In this document: piece after piece, positions 1 through 12,000 of the stretch
Layout: every line of letters starts with the position of its first letter
Position numbering within the stretch: position 1 is the first letter of the stretch
Assembly (NCBI GenBank): GCA_949128115.1
Contig: OX421963.1
Coordinates: 52,075,306-52,139,305, forward strand
Source of the DNA: Anaspis maculata
Taxonomy: Eukaryota > Arthropoda > Insecta > Coleoptera > Scraptiidae
Reading direction: 5' to 3'
Length of the DNA: 64,000 nucleotides
The notes under the pieces: generated by a model
Seen by the model: the letters and a program-made list of their open reading frames with translations, nothing else
Databases searched by the model: none
What the model was told of the DNA's origin: nothing
Program-made: the position numbers and the translations under genes

Positions 1-35
1 GGTTCTTCATTTCGTCATCGGGAGCGGCATCTGCG
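1..35 (+). CDS. TONSL: TONSL: probable end of an upstream exon
   Basis: A possible donor (GCG|GTAAAC, GT at 36-37) would end an exon at 35 in the phase needed to join the next exon at 167 (one base left over). The frame that fits has no stop from position 2 to 35. The alternative donor at 121 leaves a 46 nt intron, and in the required frame there is a stop at 78-80, so I prefer 35. The peptide is too short to recognise. Confidence 0.35.
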
Positions 36-3000
36 GTAAACACAATTGTGCTTGTGATGTCGAATGGGCAAGGAACATGATAATTTTTATCCCGTCTCTA
101 TAACTTCGTCGGTTCTCCAGGTAAAAAGCGTTGTACGCGATCGTCATTGCTTTTTTGTTTTTACAGTTGCTGCTTGGAGTCTGAACGAAGACAAACTGCT
201 GGTCACGAAGGACACTGATCATAAAGAAATCAAACTCATTTACGAAAAAATGGGCGACGCCGCCAGCGAACTGAAACATTTCGACAAGGCCCTGGAGTAC
301 TATCAAAAAATGCTGGAACAAGCCATCAAAGCCGGCTGCGACAAATCCGAATTGTCGCAGTGCTACACGAGCATAGCAGCGACGTACAATGACCTCGCTC
401 AATACGACGAGTCGCTGCGGTACTACGAAATGGATTTCGAAATGTCTGACAACTACAACGACCGGTTCAATTCATTGTGGGTGATTATCACCGTTAAAGA
501 GACGGCCAAGTGCCCGACGAGCGAAGTGCAATCCGTTTACGAGAAAGCGTTGCAGTATGCTCAGAGCGAAGGAAACGAGCACGACGAAGGTAAAATCTTG
601 AACCGCTACGTTTCTTATCTCCAACGAGAAAACGGAGATGCAGAAAAAATTCGCGAATTGCAGAGACAATTCGATGACTTGAACTATGAGAGTTCTGGTT
701 CAGAGAGCCCCCATAGCAGAGTGGGCGATGAGATCGACCTTGATAATATTACAGGTGGGTACTTATTTTCTCAGCACAGCGAACGACGTCTCCGAACGTA
801 CGACAATCAAGTTTATCATGTGAAAAGAAAAATAACGTCACCATGATAGACAGGACGGTGTGTCCCAGCGTGACGTCAGATTCTGTATGACATTGGAATT
901 CCAATCCCAATCTGAAAATTAGAGTTCTATCAATACACTTTTGCTTATTTCAGTACACTTCAATTTTTGGGCCAAGTGGATCTGTATCAAGTTAAGAGTA
1001 GTAGGGTTCATTATTCCTTTTTGATGGTATCGTGTGATCAATTGAATTTCTAATTTAGGTAGGCCCTAGGTAAATGCAGCTTCGCACGCCTGATTTCGAG
1101 CAGGCCACAGCCTGCCTAAATTAGGAATTCACATGATCACCCGATAGTTACCGCCTAGCATGATAGCGTAGCAAAAAATTCGCCAACTTACCTATATCCC
1201 GTTCACTTTTTATTTGACAAGCTGGAACGCTGGAAGGATACGGCTGATGCCCGCTGGTAGTCCCGCTTCAAAACTTTGTCACTTTTTGTCCCAAAAAGTC
1301 GTTCTACTGAATTTATAACGTGAACGGCATATAGTTTCCCAATGTAATATGTCCTTATTCAACAGACTATTTGAATCATTGTCCATAGAACTTGAGATCA
1401 CGCTCGGCCATGCCAGTTTGAGCTCGTCGGGACTTTAATCAAACAAACGTAAACGTTTTAGCACGAGATTACTTTGCCTAAAACTAGTTTCTCCATTGCC
1501 TAATGTTTTACAAATCATTTTCAAGATATGTCCGACACTAGTGATACAGAACCAGATGTGAAAAGTCGAAGGCGTTTGAAACAGTTTTCCATCAAGAGAA
1601 ATGCTAAAGGTGAAACTCAGTTGCACACGGCTTGCATAAGTGGAAAAATGAATGTGGTTCGTCATCTGTTGGACCAGGGCCATCCTGTGAACGTCCGCGA
1701 TCACTGCGGTTGGCTGCCTTTGCACGAGGCATGCATTTACGGCCATCACGACGTCGTACAAACTCTGTTGGAAAGTGGTGCTGCGATCAACGACCGTGGC
1801 GGAACCCATTGCAATGGTGAGTACATAATAATAAGACTCGCGTTTAAGTCAAGTTTAACGTATCTGTACTTCAGTTCTCTATTGATTTTTTTTATGGATT
1901 TTTTTATAATGCCAACAAAGTCACTGCGTCAACCGCGTTTGTCAGATGTTTTTACCGACATTGATATGTGTCTCTGGCGAAGAACTTAGACCACAGATCT
2001 AAATAACACATTGATGGTCAGGTTCTTGCCAAGTGAGCGCTCCCACTGAGTGACCAATCGAATTCGATGGATTTGAATTTTAACCAATAGTGCGATTTTA
2101 CTACGCTTGGCATGAACGAGACCATTACTAACGAAATTGGTACCTACTGAGTACCAATCAGAAAAGATCAGAAAGTTCCACAGTCAGCTTATCTGTTCTA
2201 TCGTACAATTTTTTGAAGGGCATCTTGTGCAGCAGTTCAAAAGTTGAGCTGCTTTTAAGATATTTAAAGGGGAGGGGGAGGGGGGGGGGGGGGCGAGAGA
2301 CGCTCAAGTCTGGAACGAGGACTCAGAAGAAGCGTGCTCTTTCAAATAGGCTAGATATGTGTCCCCGCCGTGTTGGAATGATCTTTGAAAGTTTAAATGT
2401 CGATGGAAGATGCCAGAGATCCTTCCAGGCACTGAAGCAACATATCGTTACGGTTCCGGTTGTGTCTTGCTCCGACTTTGGTCGGCCGTTCATCATCCAG
2501 ACTGATGCCAGTGACTACGGCTTGATAGCGGTTTTGCCTAGGGCTCGACTGACGGCGAGCGAGTCATTTTCTTTCGCTGAACAAGAACGGGCGTAATTAT
2601 AGCGCAACCGAGAAGGAGTGTCTTGCTGTCGTCTGGGTCATTGAGAAGCTGCGTTCTTATGTAGAGGGAGCGCCATTCACTGTAGTACTTTGCTTTGCAG
2701 TGATTGAACTCGCTGAAAGACCCAAATGGTAAAAAGGCAGGTGGAGCGTTCGTCTGCAAGAATACAGGTTCAACATCATGCATAGAATGGGTAAGGACAA
2801 CTTTGTGCCGGATGCTCTTGAGCCCTGTGCCCAAGATTCCGAAGATTGATTTCACCGTATGCAGAGCTATGAGAGTTTGGATAGCAGCCGATGCGTTGAA
2901 CTTTTGGCTTTGGCAAGTTGAGGATGAGAACTTTTTAAAGAACTGCAAAAACCGGATTCTTGCACAGAATATCGACGCATTTGGAGGAAAGTCGTCCCGA

Positions 3001-6000
3001 AGAATCTCCGTCAACAGGCAATGCAGTCGCCTCACGCGTCACTGACGGCTAAGCACGGAGAAATTTGAGGACTACCACTGGATAGCTCAAAAGTACTACT
3101 AGCCGACCATTGCGAGGGACGTTGGAACATTCATCCGGAAATGCGCTATTTGGCTCGCTCAAAAACGAGAGCAAAAAGCACCAGCAGGATTGATGTGTGG
3201 GCGAGTGGATGTCGAGTCGCCACGGATATGTCGACCTCGTAAGCCCTTCGCGGAATTCTCACGCGGATAACCTCTACATTTTGTCCACACTCCACAAAGT
3301 TTACTATTGTCACGAATAGGAAAAGGTCAGGCCCTTAGCCCTACTTGTGAACTGGGCTTTGCTCTTTATTCTTTGCTTTATTGTTGTTTAAATGGGAACT
3401 CAAGCATTCTACTAAGATAATGTTTATTATAACTGATTATTAAACGCACACATCACACCCGACAATTTACTCGCATGGCAGATATAAAATGGTTTTACTT
3501 ACATGCCAACTAATTAACTGAACCATGACGTGTTGAATCAATGCCCAGGAGGGCTAACCGAATGACAATCGACCATCAATCGAATCAATGAATAATCAAA
3601 TGTCCCTTGTTCAAAGCTTCGAACCTCTTTTATCGAATAGCCCAAATCGGGTCAGTGACGCAGCTGTGCCTTGCTGATCCTACAAAACTTTTATTTTCAT
3701 TCTGTTCCAATTTACTCGCATGACAGATATAAAATGGTTTTACTTACATGCCAACTAATTAACTGAACCATGACGTGTTGAATCAATGCCCAGGAGGGCT
3801 AACCGAATGACAATCGACCATCAATCGAATCAATGAATAATCAAATGCCCCTTGTTCAAAGCTTCGAACCTCTTTTATCGAATAGCCCAAATCGGGTCAG
3901 TGACTGTGACAGACAGTGATCGGACAGTGAATATAACCTGGGGCATGAGCCGATGCATCAAACACAACGCGGATTTTTGAAGTTGTCTTATCATCGCGGT
4001 ACACTGGTCGATGCGGCAGATAGTACATTTTTTCAGACGCGCACTCCGACATACACACTTTTTCGGCAACGTTATTGTCCACGAGCTCGCGTATCGCGTT
4101 GTCGTCTTCGATTGAACGAGAGTTTCTTTCAAGTCGGAACGTTAAGCCTTTAACTCTCGAAAATGCACTATCGTGATTATTGTCAATGGCACTGTCGTTT
4201 CTCCACGGAAGCGTTACTTCGAATCGGTCGTTTTTCTTCCTGATTTGCTTCTCAACAAATTCTTCCGTGAGCGTTTTTTGAGATTCCTTGTCGTTAATTC
4301 CGATGGTTTCTAACCCCCAGAATCGCTGCATATCATGGTCGTTCGTTTCTTCGCAGGCTTGGACATGAAACGTTGATGCAATCACCGCGTTTACGTTAGT
4401 TGCCTCGTTGTTACCACTAATGTTCGGTCCTTGCAAAGTCCAGCCCAACTTCGTATTCAATGCCGTCAAGCTTTTAGACAATCTTACAAATTCGCCCGTG
4501 GCGACTTTCCACAAATTGTCCGCTCCGATCAATAATGCAATTCCATTGACAGTGGGTAGATTCCCTATCGATATATCGGCTAGATTCAGTGTTGCCATCA
4601 TGGGGTGATCAACTTTGGGCGTATGAAATGAGTCAAAACAGATTTCAGGCACTTCGATGGCGTTAAACGTTATGGCCTCATCGCTAAACTGAGAAATTAG
4701 TTTCAACTCTACGTTATTGTACTGTTTTGGCGTAGTTTTCTCGTTGACGCCTAACGGCATAACCGATAAGTTTCGTGTACCCAAAATCTTGAGCCCTAAT
4801 TTGCGCGATACGTCTTGCCTCACGTACGTTAATTGGGATCCACCGTCAATAATCAAACTAATAAAAGCGTTTTTATTTCCGTTGTCGTTAGGCGAAATAT
4901 ATGCTTTGGCAGTTTGAAGAAAAACCTGTTCCACGTTTTCTGGATTCTTCGTAATCAAACTCGTTGTGTGCGGCGCATCTCTTCCATAATTAGGGTCACA
5001 TAGAGATGTCGCATGTCGCGAATTGCAACTTCTACAGGTGATTTTGTTTCTGCAAAATCTGGCGCTATGGTTCGGTTTTGTGCAACGAAAACAACAATTA
5101 TTTCTTTTAAGTATCTCTTTCTTTTGTTGGATTGTCAAACTAGCTTCTGGGCATTTCTCAGACATGTGGTTTGTCGATTTACAAAATAAACAAGTGTTTA
5201 TGGTGGTCGTTAGCAGACCCGCCGCTGAATATTCACTTGGCTTCGATTTATGATACGCAGTTTTGGGACGGCTTTCTCTTTCTTCCCTTACTGGCCCTCT
5301 GAAAGGGGCTGTACCACATGCTGTTGGGGTCTGAGACGATTCTATTGATTCCACCTCGAGTTTTAAATAACACAATAAAAGTTGTATTTGCTCTCCGATA
5401 TTATCACCTTTTTTGTCATCAGGGTACTGCCGGTGATAATCGATCTTCATTAAATTTGGCATGCAGTTCAGGATTACTGATTTCATCATCATACCATATT
5501 CATTTGCGTTTACTCCTAGCGCGGTCAAGTTTCTTGCGATAGATGTAATTACGTTATACAGTCCTCTTAAACCGATGGCATCTAACTTGCTTTTGACGGG
5601 CGTTGTGGCTAAGAGCTTCTGAATATAAGTATCGATGATACGCTGTTTGTTTCCATACTCATGCTTCAATAATTCAATTGCGTCTTCGTAGGAGTCTGCT
5701 GTAGGCGTGAATCCAGCTATCGTAGCTGCAGCTTTACCGATCAGCACACCTTCCAGGTAATTAAACTTCGCAACTGAGTCTAGCGATTCGTTTTCGTGTA
5801 TGGCCGTTCGAAATTGTTCCCAGAACAAGGTCCACTCCGACAAATCGCCTTTGAACTTCCGCAGTTCAAGCTTTGGTAATTTAACGTTATTATTACCTTG
5901 AGTCCTGCCTGTACTGCGAGATACCTGGGTGACGTTCGATTCACTTGTTTCGTTCGTTATTGATGCGTTTCTTCCGTTCGCTGGGTGGGAGTCGATTCGC

Positions 6001-9000
6001 AATTGAAGTTTGGAAAGTACTTGTGTTGCTTGGTCCTGGTACTCCAACATCTTGTCAAACTCCTCCTGGAGCTCTTCATCGTTAAGTTTTTCAGTTTGAA
6101 GCAGGGACTTCACGTTCGTTGGCACTATCCAAACTTTCGTTTGCCTTTTTAATCCGTTCACTAATCACCACCAGTTCGTTAATGTCCTCAAACTGGTTCA
6201 CCAATTGTTCGTTAGCGTGGTTCACCAGTTTCGTTGAGAGCGGCAGCTTTTTCGCGCGACACGTTCCATTTTCCGTTAGATTTTCGCACTACGTCCCGTT
6301 AGTCACTTGATTCGTTAAAGATCCCTGGTTTCGGCACCAAAATATGAAATATAACGTATGGTCCGAAAGTTTTGGGAAATAGTTCTAAGCTAATAACTTT
6401 TTCTGAATAGTCTTTATTTTCGTACTTGATATTGCAAAAATTAACATCATATATAACAATAACAAATCCATATTCAACATATTGAAAATGGACCATTATC
6501 TTCGATGGATCTCAATTTTCGTCTGCCATGTTCCATGATTTTCTGTATCAATTTCTCAAATGCAAAATTCTCTAATGTTATTGAAAAATGTGACGCCGTA
6601 ATTGGTCTTCATTCGCAGCTTCCCATCCCTTGTCGTATACTATCCTGCTCAATACTTACAAAAAATCTTATATTGGTCGAGCTTGCGGTACATTGAGAGG
6701 CAGGAGCTCTGAGAAATTGATCCTGCTGTTGTCCAGAGAATGACCAAACATGGCAGAAGAAAACTGAGAGCCATCAAAGATAATGGCCCATCTTCAATAT
6801 GTTGAATACGAATTTGAAATTGTTAAAGATGATGCTAGTTTTTGCAATATTAAGTTACAAAATTAAAACTATCCAAAAAAAGTTATGACCTTTTAAAAAA
6901 TTTCCCAAAACTTTCGGACCATACGTTAGACGCAGTGTAAGGTCTAACTTATTTAATATATATATCGAAATATAAAAATATATATATATATATATACAGT
7001 AAATGGCGTTAATGTGGTTCGCTTGAAATGCTACTCGACACTAAAAGTTCGAAAGTCTTTTCCTTAAAACTACACACACATGGTCCGGGCGGTGCTTTTC
7101 ATCCGCCTGCACCCCGAGGCCCTTTGCCCAGATGGCGTCCTTCTCGGACACCCCGTAGCCTGGGTCCGGCTAAACATTCGCTTGTTAATTTTCCACATAC
7201 ATGATTCGCACACTGGCTGTCACTTCTGACAATTTTATTTTGACCTGCCAACTCTGAGTCGGAAACGTGCTGCCTCCATAGACGAAACCTGATAGGTAAA
7301 ATTGGAAAGGTCTTTTCCGCAAATTCGAGTGGTTTCCACTTCTTACAGATGACTTGTTAGACAGGTACTCAGTATAATACAATCGATTTAATACAACTTG
7401 GTAAACCTTGTGTAAGGCTGCCGTAGTGACTTTTCTGCATGACTTGACTAATGTTATACTGTTTGGTCTTGTGCAATCCATTGAACGATTTCTATGTGAT
7501 CCACAGGAATCACTCCCCTCCACGATGCCGCGTCCAATGGTCATTTGAAAGTAGTCGAGTTGCTTCTCAATAAAGGAGCAAACGCCGTAGCCAAAACTGA
7601 TGATGGCGAGACCGTCCTGGATTTTCTGAAACAATGGAGATCAAACGCTCAGCTAGACCACTGCGAGGAAGATTTGTACAGAACCATGGTAAGCCGTCTC
7701 ACGACGGCGCTCAAAAAATCTGGTCATTCCTCAATCTCCGTCGGTGCTGGGTCCGTTTCCCCTGCGTATTCTGTAACCAAGGAAAAGACCAAAATACGAA
7801 AATCCAACGACTCTGCCACAAGCCCCGCCAACAAAGAGAACATGCGAAGATCCAAGAGTATCGGTTTGGATGATGACGATTTCGAGTCCTTGCCCAACAG
7901 TAGCAGACCTGTTCACGAATATAGATCCATGATGCAGAATTTGAGGCGAAAAAGCGATACTTTGATCAAAACCAAGTCTTTTACTGAACCATCAAACAAA
8001 CCGGCTCTGGTCACTGATGACTGGTTGGAAGACGATATCGGAATAAATTCAAACAAAAAACGGAAAAAGCGTTTATCGTCTTCGCCGGAAAAGACCAAAA
8101 CCAAAATCAGTAAATCGTCATCGTTCACTGGTAATTTGTTCATTTCAGTCGTATTGCAATTCTACTTGACTTTTTTTTTCAAGATATTCCATTGGATGGT
8201 GATTTCTCAGAGGCAGATTTTTTCGAAAGCCCTCCGCCAATTGAGATAGATGACGAAGAAGGTGACGTTCTGATCAATACTGCACAATGGAAACATAAAA
8301 GAAAGCATCAAACTAAGCTGACAAGTTTTAGCTATAAAAGAACAGTTGCAGATTCTGAATTTACTTTATTGAATAGAAATAGAAACGATCAGCCAGCGAC
8401 GAGTAGTGCTCCAAGTGCCGTCACTATAAATCAGCCTGAGGAACGCAGAGCTATTGATTCAGTTATGGATCCTGTGTTGTCTGTTGATGTGAAGATCAAT
8501 GACAAATTATACCGTGTACCAGTGTTGCTTTCTCAAGTGGGCACAAATACAATCAAATGGTTGGCTGAAGAGGCTGCAAATCGATATGCGAAGTAAGGCC
8601 ATTCATTGCAAGGCGAAGAATTGTCGACAAAATCTTTGTTGCGCCGCGCCAGTCTCAGTTTTTTCATTCTTGGTTAATGTTGAATGGGAGGTGAATGCCA
8701 TAGAAACAATTGTTAAGTATCGTTCTGGATTTATCGGGGGAGTTGATTAAACGTAGTTCCACCTGGCACATTGCACCCCTCCCAGATCAGCCAGACTCGC
8801 CGAGCCTCAATGACAAGCTAAGGCTGAATTTTTGCACATTGACAGCTTGGACCTAGTACAACAACATATCAAAATACCCAAACTTTCCCCTGTCCGCGTC
8901 TTTGATTTTCAGGTCCTCAGGTTCTTGAAGTTGCATCGCTGATCTGCGACTCATGCCGTAGCATTATTCTTGGACCGATCAAGCTCAGTTTAGGCTTGGA

Positions 9001-12000
9001 TTGAAGAGAAAAGATCAGACAATAGTTTTCTGGTGCCAAAAACTCACATCCGGTGCGCAGCAAGCCGGCAGACCCGCGAAATTCAAAATTTACGCTTCGG
9101 TAGAAAATTGCAGCTAAAAATGAAGAAGATGAAATCCGTTAATACATTGGACGCCAATACATTATAATTCGACGCATCATATCCCGTTTATATCATTTTG
9201 GCACAAAAAGTGTCTTATCATTCTTGAAGGAGAGTCGTGGGAGGGCCAAGTTCTGCTAGGTGGGTAATTTTGTTTTCCTGGCTATGTTGAAGCGATCACG
9301 ACAAGTTAGGTATCTTTTCCGACTGAATTTAGTCTCCTGAACTCGAATTCCATGTGTAAATTTGGATAAAAACAAGTTTGAACAAGTTAACTTGGAACAC
9401 TTCAAGTTACTTTGAACTTGAACTTTGACAATTTTGCCGATCTTTTTTTACTGTTAAAGGTGTCATCTTTCAGGAAATATATCAGGGGCCATTAGATTGG
9501 AGTATATTCTTCACAAAAATCATCCACTCGATGTATAATTTTGTTTCTCGATTCTAAAAGATCGATTTGAACCTGAGCCGGTCCCGGTGCCGCATCTACT
9601 AGGTAATGTCCCGAACACTTCATCATGCATCTTTAAATAAAAATACCTCAAACTAATGGAAAAATTATAGGTCATCTTCCAAACATCGAAGATCTGTGCA
9701 GAACTGAATTTCCGGAACATAATTCAAATCGCCATGAATTGCGCTGCAGGATTTTGAGTTATTCGAGGACGGGCATAACATTTCAGTAAGATTCATATTC
9801 TATATTTCAAATGGAAACTGTCACCTCTTCCCCCATATAACTCAAAACCCTGTGGTGAGATTCACGAAAAATCTTATAGGGAATTCAATTCTGCACAGAT
9901 CCTCGCATTCTTAGAGATGAGTCATTATTTCTTCAATAGTTTAGGCTATTTTCATTCACAGGTGCATGTTGTAGTGTTCAGGTCATCAGCAGACGCTGCG
10001 CCGCTCCGACTCAGGTTCAAATCGATTTTTTAAACTCGAGAAACCAAATTATATATCAAGTGGATGATTTTCGTGAAGAATACACTTTGTTCTGATGGCT
10101 CCTGAATTATTTTCAAAGATGAACACCTATAACAGTGGAAAAAAATCGTCAAAATTGTCAAAGAAAAACAAGTTTTCTGAAATTAACTTGTTCAATTTTG
10201 CTTTTATGCAAATTTACACCTCGGATTTGAGTTTAGGAGATTAAATTTAGTCGGAAAAGATACCAAACATGTCGTGATCGGTTCGACATGGCCCAGGGAA
10301 AAAAAAACCCACCTAGCCGAGCTTCGCCTTCCCACGGGCCCCCCTCAACAATCATTGACACTTTTTGTACCAAAATCATATCAACGGGAACAATGCATCG
10401 AATTACGATGTATTTGCATCCAATAGATTGACGCGTTTCGACAATCGCCTCATATGGCGCAACACAGAGATCGCGTCACCCTGACCGGCGTTTAGTCTAG
10501 GGGTGTATATTTGCAATAGGTGCTCCCACAGGCACCATAGATACACACTTGGAAAGCTGAAGAATTGCTGAATGCACTGACTTCTAGTTTGTCACTATTC
10601 ATTTTTGACTAACGATACAAGGCGAGAATTCCGTGAGAAGTGGTCGCGAATAGCAGCGTTAATTTTGAATTTCGCGGATCTGCCGGCTTGCTGCGCCCGG
10701 ATGTGAGCTTTTTGCACCAGAAAATCATTGCTTGATCTTTTCTCTTCAATTCAAGCCCAAACTGAGCTTGATCGGTCCAAAAATAATGCTACGGCATGAG
10801 TCGCAGATCAGCGATGCAATTTCAAGAACCTGAGGACCTGAAAATCAAAGACGCGGACAGAGGAAAGTTTGGGTATTTTGATATGTTGTTGTACTAGGTC
10901 CAAACTGTCAATCTGCAAAAATTCAGCCTTAGGCGAATTATTTCTAGGTTTTGTCGATTTTGGACCTAAAATGCCTGGGCTAAACTACGCTGGCGATTTT
11001 CCTCTACACATTGCCGTACTGCCGGTTGCAGGCGTAAACTCGGGAGGCTTGTCCAGGCCCACCCGAGGGGAAGTTATCAGCCAGTCCAGAATCGGATGAG
11101 ATCCGCCAAGTGGCTCGCCCACTGGCACTACCTCCCGGCTGTTCCCTATCCAAGTTCTGGCTCGGCTTAGCGTTGCTGCAGTCGAGATAACACCCGACTG
11201 GAGCGGTGTACTACACGCTATGTGCTCCTCGTTTAGTAATTATTGTGCAGTTAAGATTATTGTAGTGCTTCCATCTATACTGTCTGGCTAGAAACTTAAG
11301 CCCTTCCTACCCGTCTCCCCCTCCTAGCAAGATTATCTCAACTGCCCCTTCGGCTAAAAAGACCTTTTTCGCTCTATTTCCTGTTCCGTTCGTCGCAGAC
11401 ATCCAACATCTAATTCATCGTCATCTCCGTTCTGTTTTTTCTTTTTCATTTTTCGGTTTTCACGCTTGCTTTGCTATCGTGCATCATATCCTTTAGTAAC
11501 ATCGCTGTCGCTATCCGGGAACCTTCCGTGTTTGAAGGATTCCAGGATCCGGGCAGCCCTAGCTCCATCGTCGTCACTGATAGGAGGTAAGTTTGCAGCA
11601 AGACGGGTGCTTCATTCGCATTTTGTTATCCACCAAGCATCGCATTATCAAACCTTCCGAATTGTAACAACGATTGCCCCTATAATTATTTCCATGACGT
11701 TCAACTTATAAGGTGAATTCAAAAAGTTAACCAGGGGTGGAAAAACTGGCCTTTCGTGATTTATAGGCATGGATTCAAGTTATCTTTTTTGTTTGCAGAA
11801 AGGAATACATGAAACCAACCCTCGAGCTTCAAACAAAAAACGGCGCAATTTTGGCCGAAGACGACTTGATCGCTCTTCTGTTCCCAATGGGAACATCACA
11901 GTCAGAGCAAGTTGAAGCTAGAATCATTAAATGGAACATACCGCCTTTGACCGACAGATACAGGGAAGCTTGTAAGGACATGAATGTCGTTCCCGCTCAA

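Larger units (their letters stand above)
1817..7506 (+). other. Large TONSL intron loaded with retroelements
   Basis: A 5.7 kb intron runs from donor GTGAGT at 1817 to acceptor TGATCCACAG ending at 7506. It holds a degraded gypsy pol piece (2395-3240), a tandem repeat (3464-3905), a BEL/Pao body (3905-6345), a Tc1-like foldback (6354-6926) and an AT microsatellite near 6977-6996. In 1830-2390 only AT-rich sequence and a G-run (2279-2293) are seen. Nothing recognisable was found at 7200-7506. Confidence 0.8.

Noticed and set aside
7..402. Antisense open frame over the TONSL TPR exon
   Set aside because: It mirrors a conserved exon and has no recognisable motif; a shadow.
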